Positions 34,416 to 43,193 of a stretch of DNA of 64,000 bases are shown here, one piece after another. Origin of the DNA: Rhizobium sp. Pop5 (GTDB lineage: Bacteria > Pseudomonadota > Alphaproteobacteria > Rhizobiales > Rhizobiaceae); NCBI RefSeq assembly GCF_024721175.1, contig NZ_CP099399.1:248001-312000 (forward strand), written 5' to 3'. The stretch's first letter is position 1. Each line of letters begins with the position of its first letter. A model generated the notes under the pieces. It ran no database searches, was not told the DNA's origin, and saw only the letters and a list, made by a program, of their open reading frames with translations. Made by a program: the position numbers and the translations under genes.

Positions 34416-35753
34416 TCAACGGACGGATTTGAAAGCCGCGCGAAGCTCTTCGGTGAAAAGCTGAGGCTGCTCCCATGCGGCAAAATGCCCGCCCCTGGCG
34501 ACCTGATTGTAGTAGAACAGAGTGGGGTAAGCTTGCTTGCTCCAGCTTTCGGGCGCCTGATAGATTTCCTTTGGGAACACCGAGATGGCGACGGGGACCT
34601 TGATGTCTTTGGTATGCTGCGCCTCGGCACTGAAATTGTTGTTGTTGTTTTCCCAATAGAAGCGCGAGGACGACGCTCCCGTATTCGTCAGCCAGTAGAG
34701 CGTGATGTCATTGAGCATCTCGTCTTTGGAAAGAACGCGCTCGGGGACGCCATCGCTGTCGCTCCATTGCGCGAACTTTTCGTACATCCACGCTGCAAGG
34801 CCGGCCGGCGAATCCGATAGCGAGTAACCGATCGTCTGCGGTCGTGTCACCATCAATGCGCCATAGGCTGCATTTCGTCCGAAAAACGTGCTGAGCGACC
34901 GGAAGGCTTGCCGCTCCTGAGAGGTCAGGCTCGATGGCGCGGGGTCGCCGCTATTGATGGCCTTGGTCAGGTCGCCGGGGATGGTCGCCGGCATATTGAG
35001 ATGTATCGCCAGCAAACCCTTCGGCGCCTGACGGGCAAGCGCATCGGAGATGACGGAGCCGTGATCCCCGCCCTGCGAAACATAGTGCTGATATCCGAGG
35101 CGTTTCATCAAGGTGTCCCACGCCCGCGCCGTGCGATCGGGCCCCCAGCCGAGATCCGTAGGCTTCCCTGAAAAGCCGTAGCCTGGGATGGACGGAATGA
35201 CGACATCGAATGCATCCTCGGCTCGCCCGCCGTAAGCGGTAGGGTCTGTCAGAGGCCCTATCGTCTTCAGGAACTCGAGTGTCGAGCCGGGCCAACCATG
35301 CGTCAGGATGACGGGTAGAGCATTGGGGTGGCTGGAGCGAACGTGGATGAACTGGATATCGACGCCGTCGATCGTCGTGATGAATTCCGGCAGCGCATTG
35401 AGTTGCGTCTCGGCCTTGCGCCAGTCGTAATCGGTTCCCCAGTAGCGGACCAGTTCCTGGACTTGCGCCAGTTGAATACCTTGGGACGAGTCACCAACGG
35501 TTTCCTTGTCGGGCCAGCGCGTCTCTGCAATACGCCGGCGCAGATCGTCTAGCTGAGATTGTGGCACGTGAACTTGGAACGGGCGGATACTCTCGTCGCG
35601 ACTGGTGGTATTCGGCGATGTGGCCGAAATGACGTCTGCGGCGTTTGCCTGAACGACATATCCGTGGGGCGCGAGCATGATGGCGCCCATCGTCACGGCG
35701 ATGAGGCGGCCGGCGACATATTTCTGCGGCGAAGCCTTCGCGGTCTCAGTCAT
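34416..35753 (-). CDS. Exported epoxide hydrolase-like alpha/beta hydrolase
   Basis: 445 aa from the ATG at 35753 with AAGGAG upstream; a longer frame to 35849 lacks a ribosome site. A cleavable signal peptide is likely (LIAVTMGAIMLAPHGYVVQANAAD), placing the enzyme in the periplasm. Then comes the EHN domain (IRPFQVHVPQSQLDDLRRRI, ETRWPD) and the alpha/beta hydrolase core with HGWPGS (oxyanion), GGDHGS (nucleophile Asp) and late GGHFAAWEQP (catalytic His). The family opens epoxides such as juvenile-hormone-like or plant compounds. Substrate unknown; it stands alone between the pump locus and sulfur operon. Confidence 0.88.
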   Translation of the reverse strand: MTETAKASPQKYVAGRLIAVTMGAIMLAPHGYVVQANAADVISATSPNTTSRDESIRPFQVHVPQSQLDDLRRRIAETRWPDKETVGDSSQGIQLAQVQELVRYWGTDYDWRKAETQLNALPEFITTIDGVDIQFIHVRSSHPNALPVILTHGWPGSTLEFLKTIGPLTDPTAYGGRAEDAFDVVIPSIPGYGFSGKPTDLGWGPDRTARAWDTLMKRLGYQHYVSQGGDHGSVISDALARQAPKGLLAIHLNMPATIPGDLTKAINSGDPAPSSLTSQERQAFRSLSTFFGRNAAYGALMVTRPQTIGYSLSDSPAGLAAWMYEKFAQWSDSDGVPERVLSKDEMLNDITLYWLTNTGASSSRFYWENNNNNFSAEAQHTKDIKVPVAISVFPKEIYQAPESWSKQAYPTLFYYNQVARGGHFAAWEQPQLFTEELRAAFKSVR

Positions 35754-36165
35754 AATTACTCTCCTTCGCTTGCGCTCTGATTGCGACAGAAAGGAGGTTA
35801 TGGCGGCCATGTATCTGAGATGTTTGGAGAATCGGCGGAAGTGTATCAAAACGTAGGAGCGTATTCGTAGGCTTGTTCTGCCGCCTCGCCGATGACCAGG
35901 CCGCTCCCGTGGTCGAGCGCCGACGAGTTTGCGATTTCTCCCCCTGTGGCCGACGTCGACAGTCCGGATACCTTGCCGATTCCTGGCAATCTGTCGGCGG
36001 ATTGCCGCTCTTTGCCACTTTCCGGCATTTGTCCGGGCGGATGAAAATATTTTCTAAAAGGGATGTTCTTTGGAATTTGATGTTCCATTCGTGGATCAAA
36101 TCGGACGCTGTACTCATTGCAAGTAATCCACTTAATTTATAGGGCTTATGTAATTGGAGGGCTCC
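35754..36165. other. Divergent intergenic region before the sulfur operon
   Basis: 412 bp between the epoxide hydrolase gene and msuE-like gene. I see no gene and no convincing sigma-54 -24/-12 pair, although sfn genes in Pseudomonas are sigma-54 dependent. The last 100 bp are AT-richer and should hold the sulfur-operon promoter. Confidence 0.4.
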
Positions 36166-36750
36166 ATGCAGGAACTGCGCATCGTTGGAATATCTGGAAA
36201 CGTAAAGGCTCCATCCCGAACATCGGCGCTGGTTGCGTCCGTCCTTCGGCGTATCGAGTCCGAGCTTGGCTTGCCCGCGCGCCACATCGATCTGGCTGTG
36301 TCTGCACCTGCGCTCTTTCGAGCCCTGAGAGCGGACCAACTGGATGAGGAAGGCGCCGAGATCGTGCGCGCGGTTGAGAACGCGGATGTCCTGGTTGTCG
36401 GTTCTCCGGTTTATCGGGCTTCGTATAGCGGAGCGCTCAAGCACCTCTTCGATCTGGTTCACTATGAGTCACTGATCGGCAAGCCGGTGATCCTTGCCGC
36501 AACGGGCGGGACGCCATTGCACGGTTTGATGATCGATCATCAATTGCGACCCCTGTTCAGCTTCTTCAAGGCGCTGTCGCTGCCTACCTCGGTCTATGCT
36601 CTCGAAAGCGAGTTCGATGCATATGCTGTCGCAGGCTCAGACATCCAGAAGCGGATCAGAGCAGCCGTGCGCGAACTGGAACTGATCGTTCCGCACGCCA
36701 GGACACTCGCCCTGGCCCGCGCCGAAGAACAATCGCGGCTGCGCGCCTAG
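36166..36750 (+). CDS. msuE: NADPH-dependent FMN reductase (MsuE-like)
   Basis: 194 aa from the ATG at 36166, with GGAGGG 5 nt upstream. Flavodoxin-like fold: RIVGISGNVKAPSRTSALV at the N-terminus (flavin phosphate loop), VLVVGSPVYRASYSGALKHL near residue 75 and ILAATGGTPLH near 110. It supplies reduced FMN to two-component flavin monooxygenases, here most likely the SfnG-type enzyme 28 nt downstream. First gene of a sulfur-acquisition operon. The symbol rests on motif and context recognition. Confidence 0.85.
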   Translation: MQELRIVGISGNVKAPSRTSALVASVLRRIESELGLPARHIDLAVSAPALFRALRADQLDEEGAEIVRAVENADVLVVGSPVYRASYSGALKHLFDLVHYESLIGKPVILAATGGTPLHGLMIDHQLRPLFSFFKALSLPTSVYALESEFDAYAVAGSDIQKRIRAAVRELELIVPHARTLALARAEEQSRLRA

Positions 36751-36778
36751 CACATCACGAATAAGCACGGAGAGACCG

Positions 36779-37888
36779 ATGTCACAATCGAAGAAAGAAC
36801 CCTTGAAGTTTGCCTACTGGGTGCCGAACGTATCGGGCGGCCTGGTCATCAGTTCAGTCGAGCAGCGCACCGATTGGGGCATCGACTACAATCGCAAGCT
36901 CGCCCAGATCGCAGAACGGTCGGGTTTTGAGTTTGCATTGAGCCAGATTCGCTTCACAGCCGGATATGGCGCCGATAACCAGCACGAGTCGGTCACCTTT
37001 TCCCACGCACTTCTTGCGGCCACCGAAAAGCTCCGCGTCATTGCCGCTGTCCTGCCCGGACCGTGGAACCCGGCGCTTCTGGCCAAGCAGATCGCTACCA
37101 TCAGCCACCTCACCAATGGCCGCGTCGATGTCAATATCGTCTCCGGCTGGTTCCGCGGCGAGTTCGCCGCCATCGGCGAGCCCTGGCTGGACCATGACGA
37201 GCGCTATCGTCGTTCGGAGGAGTTCATCCGCGCGATCCGTGGCATCTGGACGGAGGATGTCTATAACCTGCGCGGCGATTTCTATCGCTTCACGGATTAT
37301 TCGATGAAGCCGAAGCCGATCGGTGGCGTTCCGCAGGTATTCCAGGGCGGTTCCTCGCGTGCGGCTCGCGACATGGCGGCCCGCGTGTCCGACTGGTATT
37401 TCACCAATGGCAATACGCCGGAAGGCCTGAAGGCTCAGGTGGATGACATCCGCGCCAAGGAAAAGGCTTTCGGCAAGGCCTGGCGCACGAAGATCGGCAT
37501 GAATGCCTTCGGCATCGTCCGCTCTTCGGAGAAGGAAGCGCAGGAGGTCCTCCAGGAGATCCTCGACAAGGCCATCCCCGAGGCGGTCAAGGGCTTCCAC
37601 CACGAGGTCCAGAATGCCGGAAATTCCTCGCCGGAGCGCGAAGGCAACTGGGCGAAGTCCACCTTCCAGGATCTGGTGCAATACAATGACGGTTTCCGTT
37701 CAAATCTGATCGGCACGCCGGAGCAGGTGGCCGAACGCATCATCGGTCACAAGCGGGCGGGGGCGGACCTCATCCTCCTCGGCTTCCTGCATTTCCAGGA
37801 AGAGGTGGAATATTTCGGCAAGCACGTCCTGCCGATCGTCCGCGAACTGGAAGCGATCGAAGACCAGCGGCTGGAAGCGGCCGAATAA
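36779..37888 (+). CDS. sfnG: Dimethylsulfone monooxygenase (SfnG), FMNH2-dependent
   Basis: 369 aa luciferase-like monooxygenase. The start FAYWVPNVSGGLVISSVEQR is characteristic of SfnG; further on it has NIVSGWFRGEFAAIG and FQGGSSRAARDMAARVSDWY. The family uses FMNH2 and O2 to convert dimethylsulfone to methanesulfinate. With the FMN reductase upstream and SfnB downstream it forms the core of a dimethylsulfide/sulfone sulfur-scavenging pathway. No methanesulfonate monooxygenase (MsuD/SsuD) is in the window. Confidence 0.92.
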   Translation: MSQSKKEPLKFAYWVPNVSGGLVISSVEQRTDWGIDYNRKLAQIAERSGFEFALSQIRFTAGYGADNQHESVTFSHALLAATEKLRVIAAVLPGPWNPALLAKQIATISHLTNGRVDVNIVSGWFRGEFAAIGEPWLDHDERYRRSEEFIRAIRGIWTEDVYNLRGDFYRFTDYSMKPKPIGGVPQVFQGGSSRAARDMAARVSDWYFTNGNTPEGLKAQVDDIRAKEKAFGKAWRTKIGMNAFGIVRSSEKEAQEVLQEILDKAIPEAVKGFHHEVQNAGNSSPEREGNWAKSTFQDLVQYNDGFRSNLIGTPEQVAERIIGHKRAGADLILLGFLHFQEEVEYFGKHVLPIVRELEAIEDQRLEAAE

Positions 37889-37986
37889 CGGCTTTCTTCA
37901 TAAATTGAAAAGCGAACGGCTCCCCATCCAAGGGGGGCCGGATGGAGGTGTGCGTCTTCAGGTAAGGCCTGGGGATTCTGCGCACG

Positions 37987-38910
37987 ATGGAGCAGATGAT
38001 GGCGAATGCGCATTACACGGTACTCGATGAGACCTCTACGGCGAGGGAGTATTCCCTGCTGCCGCTGTCAGGTCCATCGAGCCGTCGCGTGGCGAATGTC
38101 GACAGCAATGCGCTGAGCCACCCGCCGATATTGGCGCTTTCGGGCATCACGCTCTCCTTCGGAGGCGTCACGGCGATCGCCAATGTCGATCTAGCGGTCC
38201 AGCCGGGCGAGATCCGCGCGATCATCGGCCCGAACGGCGCCGGCAAAAGTTCGCTGATCAACGTGATTTCAGGGCAATACCGGCCGGATGCCGGCCATGT
38301 CAGCCTCAATGGCAAGACCTATGCGCAGGTGCCGGTGCAGAAGGCCGCACGGCTTGGCATCGCCCGCACCTTCCAGAACCTTGCCCTGTTCAAGGGGCTG
38401 ACGGTTCTTGAAAACGTCATGACCGGCCTGACTTTCCAGCGTCGCTCGACCTTTATCGGCCAGGCGTTCGGTTCGCCCCGCGCCCGTCGCGAGGAACGCG
38501 AGGCGCGTGACCGGGCGCGGCAGGTCATCGATTTCCTGCATCTCGGCCATGTGCATGACCGGCTTGCCGGCTCGCTGCCCTACGGCCTGCAGAAGCGCGT
38601 CGAACTTGCCCGGGCGCTGGCGCCCGATCCACAGATCCTCCTGCTCGATGAACCGATGGCCGGCATGACCGCCACCGAAAAGCAGGAAATGGCAGGCTTT
38701 GTCCGTGCCGCGCAGGAGGGGTACGGCACGACGATCATCCTGATCGAACATGATATCGGCGTGGTCATGGGACTTTCGGACCGGATCGCCGTGCTCGACT
38801 ACGGCCGCAAGATCGCTGACGGCACCCCGGCCGAAGTGCGCACCGACCAGGCCGTCATCGACGCCTATCTCGGCGTTGCCCGCGAGGACCAGGAAGAGGC
38901 GGACGCGTGA
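37987..38910 (+). CDS. Liv-type ABC transporter ATP-binding protein (LivG-like)
   Basis: 307 aa. An unusual leader of about 45 residues precedes the ATPase fold; an ATG at 37999 (GGAG 6 nt upstream) is an alternative start. Walker A GPNGAGKSS near residue 85, then ARTFQNLALFKGLTVLENVM, signature LPYGLQKRVELARAL, Walker B LLLDEPMAGM and the H-loop LIEHDIGVVMGLSDR typical of LivG. Overlaps the permease gene by one base (TGATG). Together with 38910-42269 and 42379-43158 it forms a complete branched-chain-amino-acid-type transporter inside an organosulfur operon. Confidence 0.9.
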   Translation: MEQMMANAHYTVLDETSTAREYSLLPLSGPSSRRVANVDSNALSHPPILALSGITLSFGGVTAIANVDLAVQPGEIRAIIGPNGAGKSSLINVISGQYRPDAGHVSLNGKTYAQVPVQKAARLGIARTFQNLALFKGLTVLENVMTGLTFQRRSTFIGQAFGSPRARREEREARDRARQVIDFLHLGHVHDRLAGSLPYGLQKRVELARALAPDPQILLLDEPMAGMTATEKQEMAGFVRAAQEGYGTTIILIEHDIGVVMGLSDRIAVLDYGRKIADGTPAEVRTDQAVIDAYLGVAREDQEEADA

Positions 38911-39806
38911 TGGAAAGCTTCGACTATCTTTTCTTCCTCGAGGTGCTGACTGGCGGATTGCTTTCCGGCGTCATGTATTCGCTCGTCGCGATCGGCTTCG
39001 TGCTGATCTACAAGACCTCGGGTGTCTTGAATTTCGCACAGGGGGCGCTGCTCCTGTTTGCCGCTCTCACCTTCGTTTCGCTGGTCGAGCGCGGCGTGCC
39101 ATTCTATCTCGCGCTTGTGCTTACCTTCGCCATCATGGTGCTGCTGGGCATCGGTATCGAGCGCGCAGTGCTCCGGCCGCTCGTCAACAAGCCGCCGATC
39201 ACGCTGTTCATGGCGACGCTCGGGCTTTCCTACATCATCGAGGGTGCTGCCCAGCTTCTCTGGGGCACGCAGGTCCATGCCCTGGAGCTCGGCATCGAGG
39301 ACGTGCCCTTCGAATTTTACGGCGTCTTCATCTCGAAGTTCGATCTCTTCGCCTCCGCCGTGGCGGCATTGATGGTCACCGGGCTGACGCTCTTCTTTCG
39401 ATATACCCGGGTCGGCCTAACCTTTCGCGCAGTTGCGGACGACCAGTTCGCGGCACTCGCCGTCGGGCTTCGCCTGCCGCGCATCTGGGCCACTGTCTGG
39501 GCAACATCCGGTCTCGTCGCATTGGTCGCAGGACTTCTCTGGGGTGCGCGCAGCGGCGTGCAATTCTCCCTCTCGCTCGTGGTGCTGAAGGCCCTGCCGG
39601 TGCTCGTGCTCGGCGGCTTCGATTCGATCGCCGGCGCCATCGTCGGCGGCCTGCTCATCGGCGCCTCGGAAAAGCTCGCCGAAGTCTATATCGGCGAATA
39701 TTTCGGCGGCGGCATCGAGGGCTGGTTCGCCTATGCTATCGCGCTGATCTTCCTGCTCGTCCGCCCATCAGGCTTGTTCGGCCAGAAGCTCGTGGAAAGG
39801 GTCTGA
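38910..39806 (+). CDS. Liv-type ABC transporter permease (LivH-like)
   Basis: 298 aa with about eight hydrophobic segments. Family features: GLLSGVMYSLVAIGFVLIYK at the N-terminus, TSGVLNFAQGALL, and GGFDSIAGAIVGGLLIGASE near residue 240. ATG at 38910 overlaps the upstream stop. Forms the membrane channel with the LivM-like protein that follows after 3 nt. Confidence 0.92.
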   Translation: MESFDYLFFLEVLTGGLLSGVMYSLVAIGFVLIYKTSGVLNFAQGALLLFAALTFVSLVERGVPFYLALVLTFAIMVLLGIGIERAVLRPLVNKPPITLFMATLGLSYIIEGAAQLLWGTQVHALELGIEDVPFEFYGVFISKFDLFASAVAALMVTGLTLFFRYTRVGLTFRAVADDQFAALAVGLRLPRIWATVWATSGLVALVAGLLWGARSGVQFSLSLVVLKALPVLVLGGFDSIAGAIVGGLLIGASEKLAEVYIGEYFGGGIEGWFAYAIALIFLLVRPSGLFGQKLVERV

Positions 39807-39809
39807 ACC

Positions 39810-40856
39810 ATGGCTGCCGTCACCTCCCGACCCGTCGTTTCGGTAAAACTTCCAGGCTGGATCGCGCCGCTTGCCATCCTCATCATCGCTTTCGGCATCG
39901 TGCCTTTCATCGGCTCGAGCTATCTGATCGAGGCGCTGCTGCTGCCGTTTCTGGCTCTGTCGCTGGCCGGCGTCGGCATGAACCTGTTGACCGGCTATGC
40001 CGGGCAGGTATCGCTCGGCAGCGCGGCCTTCATGGCGGTTGGCGCCTTCGCCGCCTTCAATTTCAATCTGCGTATCGAGGGCTTGCCGCTTCTCGTCTCT
40101 ATCGCGCTCGCCGGCGGCATCGCGGCCGCGGTCGGGATCGTCTTCGGCCTGCCAAGTCTGCGCCTGCGCGGCTTCTATCTCGCCGTTTCCACGCTTGCGG
40201 CGCAGTTCTTCGTGCAATGGGCGCTGACCAAATTCGGCTGGTTCTCAAATGACAATCCGTCGGGCGTGATCGACGCGCCGAAGCTCACCATCGCCGGCAT
40301 CGATTTCGACAGTTCGACCGGGCGCTACTATTTCTCGCTGATCGTCGTCACGGTGCTGACCTTCTTTGCCTGGCGCGTCGCATCCTCCCAGACAGGCCGC
40401 AATTTCATCGCCATCCGCGATAATGAGACGGCAGCCCGGATCATCGGGGTGCCGGTGCTGCGCACCAAGCTGCTCGCCTTCGCGCTCTCTTCCTTCATCA
40501 TCGGGGTCGCCGGCGTGCTTTGGGCCTTTGCCTATCTGCGCACGGTGGAGCCGGCCGGCTTCAATCTCGACCGGTCTTTCCAGATTCTTTTCATCATCAT
40601 CATCGGCGGGCTGGCGACGATCCGCGGCGCTTTCCTGGGCGCTGCGCTGATGGTGGTCTTTCCTGTGGTCCTGTCGCGGGTGGGATCGTTTTTCCTGGGC
40701 GATCTGTTCGATTCCGGCGTGCTCGACATGAGCCAGCGCATCGTCATCGGCGCACTCATCATTGCCTTCCTTATTCTCGAGCCCGATGGGCTCGCGGCGC
40801 TCGGAAGGCGGCTGGCCGGACGGTTCAGGCCCAGCATGCCCAAACCCGTCGGCTGA
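39810..40856 (+). CDS. Liv-type ABC transporter permease (LivM-like)
   Basis: 348 aa with about nine hydrophobic segments. LivM markers: AGVGMNLLTGYAGQVSLGSA near residue 55, FIAIRDNETAARIIGVPVLR near 205 and IGGLATIRGAFLGAALMVVF near 265. Second channel subunit of the same transporter; starts 3 nt after the LivH-like gene. Confidence 0.92.
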   Translation: MAAVTSRPVVSVKLPGWIAPLAILIIAFGIVPFIGSSYLIEALLLPFLALSLAGVGMNLLTGYAGQVSLGSAAFMAVGAFAAFNFNLRIEGLPLLVSIALAGGIAAAVGIVFGLPSLRLRGFYLAVSTLAAQFFVQWALTKFGWFSNDNPSGVIDAPKLTIAGIDFDSSTGRYYFSLIVVTVLTFFAWRVASSQTGRNFIAIRDNETAARIIGVPVLRTKLLAFALSSFIIGVAGVLWAFAYLRTVEPAGFNLDRSFQILFIIIIGGLATIRGAFLGAALMVVFPVVLSRVGSFFLGDLFDSGVLDMSQRIVIGALIIAFLILEPDGLAALGRRLAGRFRPSMPKPVG

Positions 40857-40925
40857 ACCGCCACATCATCATCTTTGAACGCATTGGAACACCGGCATCG
40901 CCGGTCAACAGAGGGAGTTTGTCCA

Positions 40926-42269
40926 ATGAAAAGTCTGAAAACCACATTCAAGGCGGCGGTCGCAGCGCTCGCCATCATCGGCGGAGCCGGCTTGACGCCT
41001 GCCCATGCCGATGAGCAGTATTTCCCGCTGCAGAGCTATCGCGTCGGGCCTTATGCTGCCGGCGGCACCGGTTTCTTCGGCGGCTTCATCGACTACCTGA
41101 ACCTGATCAACACCCGCGATGGCGGCGTGAACGGCGTCAAGCTCACCTGGGACGAATGCGAAACCCAGTATGAGGTCGAGCGCGGCGTCGAATGCTATGA
41201 GCGCCAGAAGAGCCATCCGAACGCGGCCGCCTGGAACCCGCTTTCGGTCGGCATCGCTTATGCCATGATCGACCGCATCACCGGCGACAAGGTGCCGCTG
41301 ATCACGGTAAACCATGGCCGCACCGACTCCACAGACGGGCGCGTCTTCCCTTACGTCTTCCCGCTGTTGCTCAACCCCTATTCGGAGACTTCGGGCATCG
41401 TGAACTATCTTGCCTCGAAGGAAGGTGGTCTCGACAAGCTCAAGGGCAAAAAGATCGTCGTGCTCTATCACGGCTCGCCCTATGGCAAGGAAACCATTCC
41501 GATCTACGAATTGCTGGCTGAGAAGTATGGCTTCACCGTACAGCAGATCGAGGTCCCCCATCCCGGTAACGAGCAGCAGTCGCAGTGGCTGACGATCCGT
41601 CGCGCCAAGCCGGACTACGTCGTTCTGCGCGGCTGGGGCGTGATGAACCCGGTAGCGCTGAAGACGGCCGCCAAGGTCGGCTTCCCCGCCTCCAAGATCG
41701 TCGGCAACGTCTGGTCGAATTCGGAAGAGGATGTCATCCCCGCAGGCGACGCGGCGATCGGCTATACCGCGATCACCACCCAGGCTTCGGGCGAGCAGTA
41801 TCCTGTCCTGCAGGAGGTCGTGAAGACGCTCTACGATCACGGCAAGGGCAATCTGGAAGACAAGAAGCGCATCGGCTCGGTCTACCACAACCTCGGCATC
41901 GTCAACGGCATCCTGAATGTCGAGGCGATCCGCACCGCACAGGAAAAGTTCGGCAAGCGTACCCTGACCGGCGACGAAGTGCGCTGGGGTTTCGAGCACC
42001 TGAAACTCGACGAAGCCAAAGTCGCGGCGCTGGGCGCCAAGGACCTGTTCCACTCCATCAACGTCACCTGGGATAACCACGAAGGCGATGGCTATGTGAC
42101 CTTCCAGCAATGGGACGGCAAAAAGTGGAACGTCGTCTCCGACTGGATCGCGCCGGACTGGAAGCTGCTGCGCCCGATCATCGAAAAATCCTCGGAAGCC
42201 TACGCCAAGGAAAAGGGCATCAAGCTGCGCACCGCGGCCGATGCCGAAGGCATCGCCACCACGAACTGA
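40926..42269 (+). CDS. Liv-type ABC transporter substrate-binding protein
   Basis: 447 aa from the ATG at 40926 with GGGAG upstream. Signal peptide of about 24 residues ends AHA-DE. The mature protein has the Peripla_BP_6 fold (KIVVLYHGSPYGKETIPIY, DYVVLRGWGVMNPVALKTA) and is longer than amino-acid-binding LivJ proteins (about 370 aa), closer to the urea/short-amide-type or atypical ligand group. In this operon the ligand is expected to be an organosulfur compound such as a sulfone or sulfonate. That is inference. Confidence 0.88.
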   Translation: MKSLKTTFKAAVAALAIIGGAGLTPAHADEQYFPLQSYRVGPYAAGGTGFFGGFIDYLNLINTRDGGVNGVKLTWDECETQYEVERGVECYERQKSHPNAAAWNPLSVGIAYAMIDRITGDKVPLITVNHGRTDSTDGRVFPYVFPLLLNPYSETSGIVNYLASKEGGLDKLKGKKIVVLYHGSPYGKETIPIYELLAEKYGFTVQQIEVPHPGNEQQSQWLTIRRAKPDYVVLRGWGVMNPVALKTAAKVGFPASKIVGNVWSNSEEDVIPAGDAAIGYTAITTQASGEQYPVLQEVVKTLYDHGKGNLEDKKRIGSVYHNLGIVNGILNVEAIRTAQEKFGKRTLTGDEVRWGFEHLKLDEAKVAALGAKDLFHSINVTWDNHEGDGYVTFQQWDGKKWNVVSDWIAPDWKLLRPIIEKSSEAYAKEKGIKLRTAADAEGIATTN

Positions 42270-42276
42270 CGATGCG

Positions 42277-42347
42277 AGGGATGGCCCAAACTGCCATCCC
42301 TTCATCTCGTAACCTGGTGCGGCAGATCCGGGTGCCTGCGCCGCACC
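42277..42347 (+). other. Two stem-loops between binding-protein and LivF-like genes
   Basis: AGGGATGGC (42277-42285) pairs with GCCATCCCT (42293-42301), and GGTGCGGC (42316-42323) pairs with GCCGCACC (42340-42347); both stems are perfect. Neither is followed by a long U-tract. They probably protect the binding-protein mRNA from 3' decay and reduce downstream expression. Confidence 0.6.
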
Positions 42348-42378
42348 TCTCTTGCTGATTGATTTTGGAACGAGCGAC

Positions 42379-43158
42379 ATGTCCGACGAAACGATCCTTC
42401 TTGATGTCAAGTCCGTGCATGCCGTCTACAACAAGGCCATCAAGGCCCTGAACGGCGTGAGCTTTCAGTTGCGGCGCGGAGAAATCCTCGCGCTGCTCGG
42501 TTCGAACGGCGCCGGCAAGACGACGGCGCTGAAAGCCATCTCGAACCTGTTGCCGGCCGAACGAGGCCAGGTGACGTCAGGCACGATCCGTTTCGAAGGG
42601 CGCGATGTGCTGCGCGAGAAGCCAGCCGATCTGGTCCGGGCCGGGCTGGTACAGGTGCTGGAAGGCCGGCATTGCTTTAAGAGCCTGTCGGTCGAGGAAA
42701 ATCTCATCTCCGGCGGCCTCGGGCGCTCGTCATCCAGGCGCGAGATCGCTGCCGACCTCGAGCGGGTCTATGTCATTTTCCCCAGGCTCAAGGAGAAGCG
42801 CCGCACTGCGTCAGGGCTTACCTCAGGCGGCGAGCAGCAGATGACGGCGATCGGCCGCGCGCTGATGTCGCGGCCGCGGCTGCTTGTTCTCGATGAACCC
42901 TCGATGGGTCTGGCACCCCTTGTGATCAAGGACATTTTCCGCTCGCTCAAGGCACTGAACCGCGAGGACGGACTTTCCATCCTGGTTGCCGAACAGAATT
43001 CCACGGTGGCGCTTCAGTACGCCGATCACGCCACCGTCGTCGAAAACGGCGTCGCCGTGCTGTCGGGCTCCGCCGCCGAATTGCGCAGCCGTGACGACAT
43101 CAAGGTTTTTTATCTGGGCGAAGGCACGGCCCTCACCCACGACAGGCCGGCGGCCTGA
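42379..43158 (+). CDS. Liv-type ABC transporter ATP-binding protein (LivF-like)
   Basis: 259 aa from the ATG at 42379; a TTG at 42352 would extend it but overlaps the stem-loop region. Walker A GSNGAGKTTALKAISNL near residue 40, RAGLVQVLEGRHCFKSLSVE (LivF type), signature LTSGGEQQMTAIGRAL, Walker B LLVLDEPSMGLAP, and AEQNSTVALQYADHATVV in place of a canonical H-loop. Second ATPase of the transporter; located 35 nt before sfnB. Confidence 0.92.
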   Translation: MSDETILLDVKSVHAVYNKAIKALNGVSFQLRRGEILALLGSNGAGKTTALKAISNLLPAERGQVTSGTIRFEGRDVLREKPADLVRAGLVQVLEGRHCFKSLSVEENLISGGLGRSSSRREIAADLERVYVIFPRLKEKRRTASGLTSGGEQQMTAIGRALMSRPRLLVLDEPSMGLAPLVIKDIFRSLKALNREDGLSILVAEQNSTVALQYADHATVVENGVAVLSGSAAELRSRDDIKVFYLGEGTALTHDRPAA

Positions 43159-43193
43159 TCCATTCACATCCATCACTGAGCAGGGAGACCAAA

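Noticed and set aside
38750..40252. 500-codon plus-strand open frame
   Set aside because: Out-of-frame shadow of the LivH/LivM-like permeases.
40905..42410. 501-codon minus-strand open frame
   Set aside because: Antisense to the Liv-type binding protein; no recognisable domains.
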